From Pseudomonadota bacterium (GTDB lineage Bacteria > Pseudomonadota > Alphaproteobacteria > Rhizobiales > Hyphomicrobiaceae), in contig JAFECH010000363.1 of NCBI GenBank assembly GCA_018242255.1, positions 1 through 40,437 on the forward strand: 40,437 nt of DNA, read 5' to 3'. Within the stretch, counting starts at the first letter, position 1; every line of letters starts with the position of its first letter. Under the pieces are notes generated by a model, which was not told where the DNA came from, did not search any database, and worked only from the letters and a program-made list of their open reading frames with translations. Of the stretch, positions 7,904-16,454 are shown in pieces. The translations under genes and the position numbers were made by a program.

Positions 7904-8367
7904 CGCGCAAAGTCGTTCGAGGACCGAAAGCTAATCCGCTCGATCAACTTGGGCTGAAGCGGATTAGCGCTAACCTTTAGTCAGCCGACTCGGAACGAAA
8001 ATAAAACCGAGGCTTGCACTGAATAAGCAACGTGTCTGACAGGCTCGTGCAAATCCCGATTGAGTTGATGGCTTCGAAAAAGAAATCCCGACCACTTACT
8101 TTCTCGATCGGCATTGGATCGTTGGTTGATATCGAGCGGTCACTCGTACTGGGCGAATGAATTCCTTTTGCGGTCTCACGCGCTTTCCGGAAAATATCAG
8201 CTAACGCAGGCGTTCCATATGCCGTTGATTGCGCTTTTGTGCTCAGTTATCGTGGCGTAGTTGAAGTAGGGAAAAAACGCCGGGACGAGGGGGAACTAAT
8301 ACGAATAGCGAATCGGGCGCATCGTTTCTAAGAAAGCGTCTGATTAAGCTTCTATTAGAATAGCGAA
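7904..8367. other. Intergenic region with one hairpin
   Basis: This 464-base stretch separates the transglutaminase-like gene from the DUF2946 gene. It contains the hairpin at 7930-7968. A short dyad (TTCTATTAGAATAG, 8350-8363) lies just before the DUF2946 start and could be a regulator site. I see no protein-like open frame and no RNA gene. Confidence 0.5.
7930..7968 (+). terminator. Hairpin, probable terminator after 7903
   Basis: GCTAATCCGCT (7930-7940) and AGCGGATTAGC (7958-7968) form a perfect 11-base stem with a 17-base loop, 26 bases after the transglutaminase-like stop. There is no strong T run, so it may be a weak terminator or a 3' stabilising element. Confidence 0.45.
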
Positions 8368-8772
8368 ATGCGTATCTGCAGAAGTCATGATCGAGCATTG
8401 CACTTCCGTCGCCGGCGCTTTGGGCTAGCATCGGCAGCATTTGCGCTGCTGAGCGTCTTCCATTTTTCTGCTCTTCTACCCAATCATCTTGTTTCCGAGC
8501 TCCGGCATTTCCTATTTGTGGCCGATTACGGCAGCTTCGCCGATTTCATTTGCGAGAGCGGAAAAACACGCTCAGAGCAACCCGGCGGAAAGACGTCGAC
8601 CTGCCCATTTTGTAAAGGCCTAGCCGCATTCCAGCTTGCCGTGACGGCCGCTCCGATGATCGTCCGCCCGCCGGCTCAGAAAAGCCAAAGGATTGCCGCG
8701 AGCGAAGACGTTCTGCTTGCGATCGTTTTCCTCATAAACGCCCGCAGCCGAGGCCCTCCGTCGTTCGTCTGA
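8368..8772 (+). CDS. DUF2946-like copper-associated protein
   Basis: A 134-residue protein with an Arg-rich N-terminus, a hydrophobic segment (about 18-40) and a CPFCKG motif (Cys79, Cys82) preceded by Cys62. It ends in a short RGPP element. This layout matches DUF2946, a poorly known family often encoded next to TonB-dependent copper receptors, as here (120 bases upstream of the receptor). A role in copper handling at the inner membrane is inferred from that association; the CxxC could bind copper. The start lacks a strong ribosome-binding site. A stem-loop at 8781-8805 follows the stop. Confidence 0.75.
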   Translation: MRICRSHDRALHFRRRRFGLASAAFALLSVFHFSALLPNHLVSELRHFLFVADYGSFADFICESGKTRSEQPGGKTSTCPFCKGLAAFQLAVTAAPMIVRPPAQKSQRIAASEDVLLAIVFLINARSRGPPSFV

Positions 8773-8780
8773 TAGCGACA

Positions 8781-8805
8781 GGATCGCTTATTTAAGCAGC
8801 GATCC
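8781..8805 (+). promoter_or_regulatory. Stem-loop between DUF2946 and receptor genes
   Basis: GGATCGCT (8781-8788) and AGCGATCC (8798-8805) form a perfect eight-base stem, nine bases after the DUF2946 stop and 88 bases before the receptor start. There is no T run, so processing or partial termination to set the expression ratio is more likely than full termination. Confidence 0.4.
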
Positions 8806-8892
8806 GAAACCACCCATTCATACCAGTTACAGGGTTGACCCGCATCTGCGCAGTCTTCGCGCGACGATCCGTGGTCGACGGGGAGAGCCTTT

Positions 8893-11217
8893 ATGTTCCG
8901 TATTCAGCGAATGCAGCTGCTCGGCGCAGCTGCAACGACCGTCCTTTTGTTGGGATCGCAGACTGATGAGAGCCTCGCGCAGGAAGCTCCAAGGGAAGAA
9001 AAATCGATGCCGCCTGTCGTGGTGCAGCAGAAAAACTTTGAGAAGAAGCGCGCATCGGCGAAAGCGCAGGCGGCTATGGAACGGAGTAGTGAAAGCAACA
9101 AGGGACAATCGTCGCCTCAGCAATCGGTTCCGGTCGCTATGCCGATCGACATGGCAAGCGATGTGAACAACACGAAAAGTCTGGCCGAACCCCTTAACGC
9201 CGCACGTCTTTCACGTAAGCAGATTCAGTCGCAGCTTCCGAGCACGAGCGATACGGCTCAGCTTTTGACGAAGGTCCCCGGCGTCAGCGTCTACACGTCC
9301 GGCGGCATTTCAAGCCTGCCCGTGATCAACGGTCTCAACGGTGACCGGGTGAAGGTGTTGGTCAACGGCATGGTGATTTCACCAGCGTGCACCAATCAGA
9401 TGAACCCGCCGCTTTCTTATATAGATCCCTCGCAAGTTGCGTCGGCGGAGGTACTCGCAGGCGTGACGCCAGTCAGCAAGGGCGGTGACAGCCTTGGCGG
9501 AACTGTGATCGTCGAATCCCGCCCGCCCGAATTTGCAGAGGCGGATCAGGGTGTGCGCACGTCGGGAAGTATTTCCGGGTTCTACCGCAGCAACGGCGAC
9601 GGTGTTTCGACCGCAGTTCACGCTGAAGCAGCAACGCAAAACGTCAACCTCGGTTACTCCGGCACCTGGACGAAAGCCGATGATTACGCTCGCGGCGACG
9701 ATGGGCCCATCGTCCGCTCGACGCTGTATCAAGCTTACAATCATGCTCTAACACTCGGCATAAGGAACGGTGCCGACCTGTTCACATTCCAGGGGATCTA
9801 CGCCTCGGTACCTTACCAAGGCTTCGTGAACCAGCGTATGGACATGGTCGACAACGACGCTTGGCTCTTCAACCTGCGCTCTCTCACGCACCATGATTGG
9901 GGCACGCTGGATTTTCGCGCCTACTACCACCAGACCCAGCATCGGATGGATATGTTGGCGGACAAGTCTGGTGTCATGCCGATGAACGTCGATGGCGCTG
10001 ATGCCGGCTACTCGGTCAAAGCTGAAATCCCGCTGACAACCGTCGACATCCTGCGGGTTGGCAACGAGTTTCACCGCCAAACGCTGAATGACTGGTGGCC
10101 TGCCGTTGCCGGCATGGCGCCGATGATGGGACCGAATAACTTCATCGACATCAATCACGGAACACGTCAGCGGCTCGGTACATTCGCCGAATGGGAGCAT
10201 CGTTGGGATGGCGCATGGAGCTCTTTGATTGGGCTTCGCAACGATATGGTCTGGATGAATACCGGCGATGTTCACGGCTACAGCGGCATGTATGCCGCCG
10301 ACGCAGCGTCCTTCAACGCGCAAGATCATGCTCGCACTGACGCCAACTTTGACGTAACGGTGCTGACTCGCTATGAACCAACTGCGAATGAAACCTACGA
10401 AATAGGCTATGCCCGCAAGACACGCTCACCAAATCTCTATGAGCGCTACGCTTGGAGCACAGGCAACATGGCCGCCGATATGATCGGCTGGTATGGCGAC
10501 GCAAACGGCTATGTTGGCAATCTCGACCTGAAGCCCGAGACCGGAAACACCGTCAGCTTCACGGCAGGATGGCACGATCGCACGCGAAGTGCCTGGGACA
10601 TCAAAGTTACGCCTTACTACACCTACGTTCAGGACTACATCGACGCCAATTTTCTAAAATCGCAAAGCGGTATGGGAGGAATGAGCATGGGCGGCATGGG
10701 GATGTCGTCCAGCGAGTTCGTGACATTGCAGTTCGCCAACCACGCCGCACAACTCTATGGTGTCAACGTATCTGGCAGCCTCGATTTGGGGAATAGCCCG
10801 GTCTACGGCCAATTCGGACTTTCCGGCATCATTGGCTACGTTAATGGCGAGAACCTCGACACCGGTGACACGCTTTATCATATGATGCCACTCAATGCTC
10901 AGTTGACGTTGAGCCATCGACTTGGCAACTGGTCGAACGCCGTACTGCTGACGATGGTCAACGCGAAGGATGACGTTAACGAGCTTCGACACGAGCCAAC
11001 TACGCCGGGCTACGCACTTGTCGATTTGCGTTCCAGTTATCAGTGGGAAAACGTCCGCTTTGATTTCGGGATCTCAAATCTCTTCGACAAGCTCTATTAC
11101 CCTCCGCTGGGTGGCGTTGATTGGGCCGATTATGCTGCAGAGGGAGAGACTGGCCTAATATCGCCTGTACCCGGACAAGGGCGATCGTTCGACGCAGGCG
11201 TCACCGTCACCTTTTAG
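8893..11217 (+). CDS. TonB-dependent copper receptor, OprC-like
   Basis: A 774-residue outer-membrane receptor. A signal peptide (about residues 1-30, ending SLAQ) is followed by a charged coiled stretch (30-75). The plug domain follows (TAQLLTKVPGVSVYTSGG...GLNGDRVKVLVNGM...SLGGTVIVESR), then a 22-strand-type barrel ending in VTF with terminal Phe. It resembles the TonB-copper receptor family (OprC/NosA). A Met-rich extracellular stretch lies at 594-604, with five Met in 11 residues; other Met clusters are HRMDMLADKSGVMPM and GMAPMMGPNN. These suit Cu(I) binding. The DUF2946 partner precedes it and a strong terminator follows. Copper need is plausible for cytochrome oxidase or denitrification enzymes. 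Confidence 0.92.
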   Translation: MFRIQRMQLLGAAATTVLLLGSQTDESLAQEAPREEKSMPPVVVQQKNFEKKRASAKAQAAMERSSESNKGQSSPQQSVPVAMPIDMASDVNNTKSLAEPLNAARLSRKQIQSQLPSTSDTAQLLTKVPGVSVYTSGGISSLPVINGLNGDRVKVLVNGMVISPACTNQMNPPLSYIDPSQVASAEVLAGVTPVSKGGDSLGGTVIVESRPPEFAEADQGVRTSGSISGFYRSNGDGVSTAVHAEAATQNVNLGYSGTWTKADDYARGDDGPIVRSTLYQAYNHALTLGIRNGADLFTFQGIYASVPYQGFVNQRMDMVDNDAWLFNLRSLTHHDWGTLDFRAYYHQTQHRMDMLADKSGVMPMNVDGADAGYSVKAEIPLTTVDILRVGNEFHRQTLNDWWPAVAGMAPMMGPNNFIDINHGTRQRLGTFAEWEHRWDGAWSSLIGLRNDMVWMNTGDVHGYSGMYAADAASFNAQDHARTDANFDVTVLTRYEPTANETYEIGYARKTRSPNLYERYAWSTGNMAADMIGWYGDANGYVGNLDLKPETGNTVSFTAGWHDRTRSAWDIKVTPYYTYVQDYIDANFLKSQSGMGGMSMGGMGMSSSEFVTLQFANHAAQLYGVNVSGSLDLGNSPVYGQFGLSGIIGYVNGENLDTGDTLYHMMPLNAQLTLSHRLGNWSNAVLLTMVNAKDDVNELRHEPTTPGYALVDLRSSYQWENVRFDFGISNLFDKLYYPPLGGVDWADYAAEGETGLISPVPGQGRSFDAGVTVTF

Positions 11218-11252
11218 GAAGTTTGGTTGTTCAGTTATCCGTCGCATATAAG

Positions 11253-11279
11253 AAGGCGGCACCGTTTGAGTGCCGCCTT
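11253..11279 (+). terminator. Rho-independent terminator after copper receptor
   Basis: AAGGCGGCAC (11253-11262) pairs perfectly with GTGCCGCCTT (11270-11279), with a seven-base loop followed by TTT-rich sequence. It is 35 bases past the receptor stop, in the gap before the convergent radical SAM gene. Confidence 0.8.
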
Positions 11280-11315
11280 TGAGATTTCGGTTTGGCGAGT
11301 GCCACTGCGACTGGA

Positions 11316-12953
11316 TCAGCTTGTTGCGGCCTTATTGCCGAGGCTCATGGCGGCGTTACTCTTGGTGCGAGAGAATGAACGAACCGCCGCGGGCAACGGG
11401 CCATCTCCCGTCGAAACGAGCGCGTCGGTAATGGAAGTGTAGTGATAATGCATCGCGGTTTTGACCGCATAGGTGAAGAGAAGTTGCGGTTCCCAGGGTC
11501 GAGCACGAAACGCGGCCGACAACTGCGAACGATATTTCGCACGCAATTGCGGAGATTTCACATTGCGGATCAACCGGCCCGCAAGAACAGCGAACATAAT
11601 GTAGTTCTCAATGCAGCTCAGGGCCCATGCCCCTCGATGCTGTCGCCAATAGGGAAGGCGATGAACTGCGAACTGGAACCCGCTTTGTAGAAACAGCGCG
11701 TCCAGTCTCCGAAAATAAGCGTCCGGCGCGTAGGCTTCGCGCGTGACGTCAACAAGGCCCGCGCGTAACTCGTTCCGCGACATGCCGAGAGGAACCACGT
11801 TCGTCCCGTAGCGTGCGCTGTCCGCGGCATCGTTCAAGCGTTGCTCTTTCTTGAGACGGTCATAAAGCGGCGTCGTCGGAATCGCGTGCAACAGACCGAT
11901 GAGTGCATTGGCGATACGGGCGCTATCGAGGAAAGGCGGCAAAACACGGAAAGCGTCCGGGGTGTCGTTGTCGAAGCCGACGATCATCCCGCACCAGACA
12001 TCCAACCCGCGATCTTGGATACGCTTTATGCGGTCGAGCAGAGAGCCCGCTCGTTCCCGCACATTCTGAAGTTTCTTCGTTTCTTTGAGCGACTCTTCAT
12101 TGGGGCTTTCAATGCCGATAAACACGCTTTGAAATCCGGCTCGACCGAGCAGCTCCATCAGCTCATCGTCTTCAGCGAGATCGAGCGAGGCCTCGGTGAA
12201 CAGCGTGAGGGCGTAGGCGTGGGCCTTCTGCCACTTTTCAATTTCGAGGAGGATCGGCTTGATCGCCTTCTTATTGCCGATGAGATTATCGTCAACAACG
12301 AATACGATCCTAACTCCGGCTTGATGGTAGGCATCAAGTTCTCCGAGAACTTGATCGACCGACTTCAGGCGCGGCTTTCGCCCGAAGGTAACGATGATGT
12401 CGCAAAACTCGCAAGTGAATGGGCAACCGCGCGAGATCTGCATGCTCCCGAACATGTAGCGATCTGACTTCAGAAGGTCGAGACGGGGAAGCGGCAGAGA
12501 CGCCATATTGGTTTTGTCGGCCTGCACGTAACGGGCGCTGTGACAACCACGTTCCCAGTCATCGATAAATTGAGGAAACGTAACATCCGCTTCGCCGATG
12601 AAAATAACATCGGCAAGTCCCTCAAGCTCCTCTGGTTCCACAGTCGCCATCGCACCGCCCACGACGGCAAGGACGCCACGGTCGCGTATCTCGCGAAGAA
12701 TTTCGCACAATCGATCGCCTTGCACGCTCATCCCGGTGACGCAGACCATGTCCGCTCGACCGAGCCGATCAAAATCGATGTCCTCGACGTTCTCGTCGAC
12801 GATAGTGACTTGATGGTGTTTCGGAACCAACGCCGCCAGCAGCGGCAAGCAGGCGACTGGAAGATTGGCGCGCTTGCCAAGCATGTCCATGCATCCCTCC
12901 ATGCCCCAGAATGACGTGTTGAAACGTGGATTGACGATGACGATGTCGGCCAT
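11316..12953 (-). CDS. B12-binding radical SAM protein (DUF4070-like)
   Basis: A 545-residue enzyme with an N-terminal cobalamin-binding Rossmann region (about 1-140, including VCVTGMSVQGDRLCEI and VVGGAMATVEPEEL). The radical SAM core has the cluster motif C177-PFT-C181-EF-C184, and a C-terminal DUF4070-like region (YDRLKKEQRL onward) follows. Such proteins use 5'-deoxyadenosyl radical chemistry with cobalamin, often to methylate unactivated carbons. Hopanoid C-2 methylase (HpnP) of Alphaproteobacteria has this architecture and is a candidate role, but I cannot separate it from other class B members, so no symbol is given. GAGGAG precedes ATG 12953. No hopanoid genes lie in the window, so context does not help. 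Confidence 0.88.
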   Translation of the reverse strand: MADIVIVNPRFNTSFWGMEGCMDMLGKRANLPVACLPLLAALVPKHHQVTIVDENVEDIDFDRLGRADMVCVTGMSVQGDRLCEILREIRDRGVLAVVGGAMATVEPEELEGLADVIFIGEADVTFPQFIDDWERGCHSARYVQADKTNMASLPLPRLDLLKSDRYMFGSMQISRGCPFTCEFCDIIVTFGRKPRLKSVDQVLGELDAYHQAGVRIVFVVDDNLIGNKKAIKPILLEIEKWQKAHAYALTLFTEASLDLAEDDELMELLGRAGFQSVFIGIESPNEESLKETKKLQNVRERAGSLLDRIKRIQDRGLDVWCGMIVGFDNDTPDAFRVLPPFLDSARIANALIGLLHAIPTTPLYDRLKKEQRLNDAADSARYGTNVVPLGMSRNELRAGLVDVTREAYAPDAYFRRLDALFLQSGFQFAVHRLPYWRQHRGAWALSCIENYIMFAVLAGRLIRNVKSPQLRAKYRSQLSAAFRARPWEPQLLFTYAVKTAMHYHYTSITDALVSTGDGPLPAAVRSFSRTKSNAAMSLGNKAATS

Positions 12954-13077
12954 GCAGCAGCTCTCCTCTGGAGTTCGGCGCGCGTGGGTAGTTTATAGTC
13001 GGAATTGGGTTCAGATCAGGACGTTGCTTCGACGTCGCCTATCCTGGCAGCTTCGAGTGGCGGGGCGAACGCATGCC

Positions 13078-13161
13078 TCACCACCAGCGACCTCTGCCAT
13101 AAAAGCCTCCACCCAAGAGTAACACCAGAATAACGATTATAAGTAGAGTGTTGATATCCAT
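13078..13161 (-). CDS. 27-residue single-span membrane peptide
   Basis: A very short but convincing gene: ATG at 13161, GAAGGAC ribosome-binding site ten bases upstream, stop TGA at 13078-13080. The product starts MDINTLLIIVILVLLLGGG and ends in FYGRGRWW. It is thus one hydrophobic helix of about 16 residues followed by a Gly hinge and a basic, aromatic tail. Very similar tiny peptides (hydrophobic helix, GGG, FYGRGRW-type tail) occur widely in Alphaproteobacteria as unannotated or hypothetical proteins, from general knowledge. No function is established. It stands alone between the radical SAM gene and a small soluble-protein gene. Confidence 0.7.
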   Translation of the reverse strand: MDINTLLIIVILVLLLGGGFYGRGRWW

Positions 13162-13261
13162 GATGGGTCCTTCGGCTTGCATATTTAGTTCAAGCCTCGA
13201 CGGAACTCTTATGTTCCCCAGAAAGACCGGGTCCGTATCAGTATTTTTGCGCGATCAGCCC

Positions 13262-13318
13262 GACGTCGACGTCAATAAGCACCTGCGCAGGTGTGCCGTT
13301 CTGCTCTGCAGGCTGCAG
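13262..13318. repeat. Cluster of three short palindromes
   Basis: Within 57 bases lie GACGTCGACGTC (13262-13273), CACCTGCGCAGGTG (13280-13293) and CTGCA-GGC-TGCAG (13306-13318), each a perfect dyad. They sit about 100 bases upstream of the 27-residue peptide gene (minus strand). They may be regulator sites, or chance in GC-rich DNA. Confidence 0.35.
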
Positions 13319-13438
13319 TTGATTGTCACACGTAATTCACATAGAAGACGCAGCTACAAATTCGCTCTCGCCGACGATCGATTAGTATGCAGCCTCGACG
13401 TGTGATACTAGTGGCGGCATTGAGCCGTCGCTCTGCGC

Positions 13439-13684
13439 CTAGGCTTCCGGACGATGCTCATCCAGGCTTATTACGTTATCGCCCGGTGTATTGACCGTCG
13501 AAAAATCCGACACCTTGTTTGAGTCACAGACATAGAGCCACTTCGCGTCAAAGAGTTCCCCGTCGCGAATATATCCAAGCGTGGCTCCATGCTTGGGCCG
13601 CCAGAACAGTGTGGGCGGCAATTCCGTCCCCAGCTTCAACCAGTTGGGCTCGACATATTCTTCGATCGGTTTCCAGTGAATCAT
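13439..13684 (-). CDS. Small soluble protein, unknown function
   Basis: An 81-residue soluble protein with no signal peptide or membrane segment. It is rich in aromatic residues (MIHWKPIEEYVEPNWLKLG, LFWRPKHGATLGYI, AKWLYVCDSN) and contains a single Cys. The pattern of a W.P..EY start, a GY/GE-type strand and a D.KWLY strand suggests a compact beta fold resembling small DUF551-like or phage-associated proteins, but I do not assign a family. ATG 13684 is preceded by GGAGGGG at about eight bases, clearly better than the 15-residue upstream extension. It is a single-gene unit. Confidence 0.65.
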   Translation of the reverse strand: MIHWKPIEEYVEPNWLKLGTELPPTLFWRPKHGATLGYIRDGELFDAKWLYVCDSNKVSDFSTVNTPGDNVISLDEHRPEA

Positions 13685-13922
13685 GTTTGGTCCCCTCCGA
13701 GAGTTGCGCGAGATATTTCGAGCAAGCAAATAGTCGACCGTGACGCTACCTTATCTTCCGCCTTAGGCTCCAATAACAAGTGGCATATTGTCAGCAAGGT
13801 TCCGGGGTGCGTCTGCCGAGAAGTTTCAAGACTTTCATCGAGTCTGTTGCTTGATCGTAATTACGAACACGTAGCGTCCTTGCCCCGTCGTCAAGCGGCC
13901 GTCTAAGGGTTCAAAGCACGTT

Positions 13923-15218
13923 TCAGCTTTGAGCAGCGCCGTCAAGAACGCCTTGAAACAAGCTGTAGCGCTCGTGAAACCGATCGAGGTCTGAGGGATT
14001 TGCAATTGTCCGATCGGCGTCGAGCAGGATGAGCTTCCCATATCTTTTGAGGGCCGCTTTGCGCGCAGGATGCGCCTCGCAATCCGCGATTTTCGTCAAC
14101 ACGTCGATCAGATGCATAAAGATGGCTGGCTGGCCGCCTGCATTCTGGCGGATCATGTCAAACGATGCGGCCACAAGTCCCTCATAATCGACTGCAGGGA
14201 TAACAAGCACAACGCGGCCTTCGCGACAAAATACATTCGTAGGTAAGTGACGCCCTGCAATCTCGCAAAGCCCAGATCCCAATCGGTCAATGGCCGCGAT
14301 CGCGGTGTAGGGATCGTTTATTCCGGGTGAGAGCGCTCTTACGGCGACTTCGACAAGCTGTCGGATGGAAAATTCCAGCTCACTATCGCTGAGTTGCGTA
14401 GTGCCGAGAGCCGTGGCGTTCTTTATCGCTTCGTCAATCCCGTCAACGCAACGCGTCGATACCGCCAGAGGCGCGCCGGGAAAAACGTAATGGCCCGGTC
14501 TGACAAGTAGACGTATGCAGATATTCTCCTCATGGGCGTAGTCGGCAAGGCCAACGTCGTCGACATGCTGCAGGTAGCCGTAGCGGCGATCTCTTATTTC
14601 GTGGGCGTTTCGCCAAAGCTCATTCGGAGGAGGTTCGATCGGCTCGTCCCTATCTGCGAACCGTCCGATTGCCGCTCTGACGTCCTCACTGACTAGGTCG
14701 ATAACAGTAGAAACGTTGATCCGGCCGGACATATGGTGAATGAAGTAGACGAGTGTTCCGACACACACCAGCGCCAAGCCAATTGCGACGGTGAGAGAAA
14801 GATGAGGGACGAACTCGCCCTCGCCGGTTGTCCGGACCGTTCTCAGTACAATCAGCGCATAGGCGAACGTGCCGAGGAAAATACCAAGAGCAATTTGATT
14901 GCCTCGGTCACGGGTAAAATTTCGTAGCAGTCGTGGCCCCATCTGCCCCGCAGCGAGTGACAATGCGGCGACCATGATGGAGAACACGGTGCCCGCGACG
15001 CCTATTGTTGAGGATGCGATTGCACCGAGAAGCGTTCTCGCTCCAGTCCCGCCGCCATTGTAGAGCCAAGCCTCAAGCAGCCATTTCGGCAAGATACCGC
15101 TGCGATCGATGGCAACGGCTGCGACAGCGAAGATTATGCCCGCCAGCACCAAAGCAGCCGGAAGTAGCCAGAACATATCAGAAAGATCGCTGATTATTTT
15201 CCAGATGCGTGCGCGCAA
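13923..15218 (-). CDS. DUF2254 membrane protein
   Basis: A 431-residue predicted inner-membrane protein of the DUF2254 family. Four hydrophobic segments lie in the first about 165 residues (FWLLPAALVLAGIIFAVAAV; ASSTIGVAGTVFSIMVAALSL; QIALGIFLGTFAYALIVL; LTVAIGLALVCVGTLVYFIH). A large soluble C-terminal domain follows, with the conserved SPGINDPYTAIAAIDRLG block. Function is unknown; a channel or stress-linked role is sometimes suggested. The start is TTG at 15218, supported by GGAGGAAGAG directly upstream. It heads a run of membrane protein genes, but the 165-base gap to the next gene and separate starts argue against a single tight operon. Confidence 0.88.
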   Translation of the reverse strand: MRARIWKIISDLSDMFWLLPAALVLAGIIFAVAAVAIDRSGILPKWLLEAWLYNGGGTGARTLLGAIASSTIGVAGTVFSIMVAALSLAAGQMGPRLLRNFTRDRGNQIALGIFLGTFAYALIVLRTVRTTGEGEFVPHLSLTVAIGLALVCVGTLVYFIHHMSGRINVSTVIDLVSEDVRAAIGRFADRDEPIEPPPNELWRNAHEIRDRRYGYLQHVDDVGLADYAHEENICIRLLVRPGHYVFPGAPLAVSTRCVDGIDEAIKNATALGTTQLSDSELEFSIRQLVEVAVRALSPGINDPYTAIAAIDRLGSGLCEIAGRHLPTNVFCREGRVVLVIPAVDYEGLVAASFDMIRQNAGGQPAIFMHLIDVLTKIADCEAHPARKAALKRYGKLILLDADRTIANPSDLDRFHERYSLFQGVLDGAAQS

Positions 15219-15383
15219 CTCTTCCTCCAGATGTGTTTGGCGCGAATGCGGACAAAGCTACTAGCCGCGATTGGGCATAGGTGAGAACTGTAAACTCACA
15301 AATGTGCGGCCCAACGCCAGTATTCGAAAGGATAAACCGCAAACGTTCAGGAATCGGCCGACCTCACCTCACGCGCAGAAAAC

Positions 15384-16400
15384 TTAATCGGTCGCATCTT
15401 CGTAAAATTCCTTCAAAAAAACGAAGCCGGACGCCGCCAGAGGTATAGCGAAGGCGACGCCGATGATTCCGAAGAGCGCCCCCATGATAAGCTGCAACGC
15501 GATCGCAAGGCCGGGCGGGATCGCCATGGCTTCTTGTTGCACCATAGGGGTAATAAAATTCGATTCCAGAAACTGGATAGCGACGTAGACAAGCAGGCCA
15601 TAAGCAGCCATTTGCAAACTTGCTGACAGTCCTGTCAGCACAATGACGACTCCCGCGATAAACGGCCCAGCAGTGGGGATAAACGTTAGAAGTCCTGCCA
15701 GGAAGGCGAGAGCGAAGCCATACGGCATTCCGATCACCATCAACGCTGCGAGCGTAAAGACGAAGATGACGACCATGCTGACGGCTTGCGCGAGAAGCCA
15801 GTGGCGAAGAGCACGCGCAGACTTTTCCAACGCGCGATGGGCGCACTTTCTGTGTTCATCAGGTACGAGCGATATGAATAACCTGGTGTATGAGCCAGGG
15901 TCCCACGCGAAGAAGCCGCCGAGAAATAAAATAGCCACGGCACTGACCGAAATGCCGAAGCTGGTGGTCACCACGTCCGCCGCGCCACCCAACAGTGTCG
16001 GAAGGTTTTTGGTGAACTCTGCGGCCGTGCCATCGGGTAGAATATTACCTACTGATTGCGCAAAGTATTTGTCGATCGTCGTAACCGGCCCGGAAATGGC
16101 GGTTGAAAGGCCCTTGAGCTGTTCAATGAGGCTACTTCCGCTCCACCAGAACGCCGATACCAAGCATGTTGCCGTGAAGAGCAGCACGAGCGTGATGGCG
16201 GTTGAGCGATTGACGGGCAGGACATGTTTGACGCCGCGTGCGCCACCATCGAAAACAACGCCAGCAATAACGCCGACAAGAACGATCAGAACAGCCTGCG
16301 CTGCTTTCCAAACTAGAAATATCGCGCAAGCCATTCCCAACGTGACACCCGCCACGACAAATGTCTTGTGCGCGAGTTTGCGCGTTTCAGTTGCTATCAA
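15384..16400 (-). CDS. AI-2E/PerM family transporter
   Basis: A 338-residue membrane protein of the AI-2 exporter-like (UPF0118/PerM) family. It has an N-terminal pair of helices (about 15-50), a helix near 65-85, a soluble middle region (90-160), and a C-terminal helical set. That set includes the family block FIPTAGPFIAGVVIVLTGL and QFLESNFITPMVQQEAMAIPPGLAI. Members export varied substrates, and some act as Na+/H+ antiporters; the substrate here is unknown. The start at 16400 is TTG with no strong ribosome-binding site, so an internal start is possible. It is followed at 54 bases upstream by the small membrane protein gene on the same strand. Confidence 0.88.
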   Translation of the reverse strand: MIATETRKLAHKTFVVAGVTLGMACAIFLVWKAAQAVLIVLVGVIAGVVFDGGARGVKHVLPVNRSTAITLVLLFTATCLVSAFWWSGSSLIEQLKGLSTAISGPVTTIDKYFAQSVGNILPDGTAAEFTKNLPTLLGGAADVVTTSFGISVSAVAILFLGGFFAWDPGSYTRLFISLVPDEHRKCAHRALEKSARALRHWLLAQAVSMVVIFVFTLAALMVIGMPYGFALAFLAGLLTFIPTAGPFIAGVVIVLTGLSASLQMAAYGLLVYVAIQFLESNFITPMVQQEAMAIPPGLAIALQLIMGALFGIIGVAFAIPLAASGFVFLKEFYEDATD

Positions 16401-16454
16401 TTTGCAGGCCTCTAACGACGTGATTTGCGATTATGAGAAGAGAACGAGCCCACC

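Noticed and set aside
11841-12467. 208-codon plus-strand open frame
   Set aside because: Shadow of the radical SAM gene on the opposite strand.
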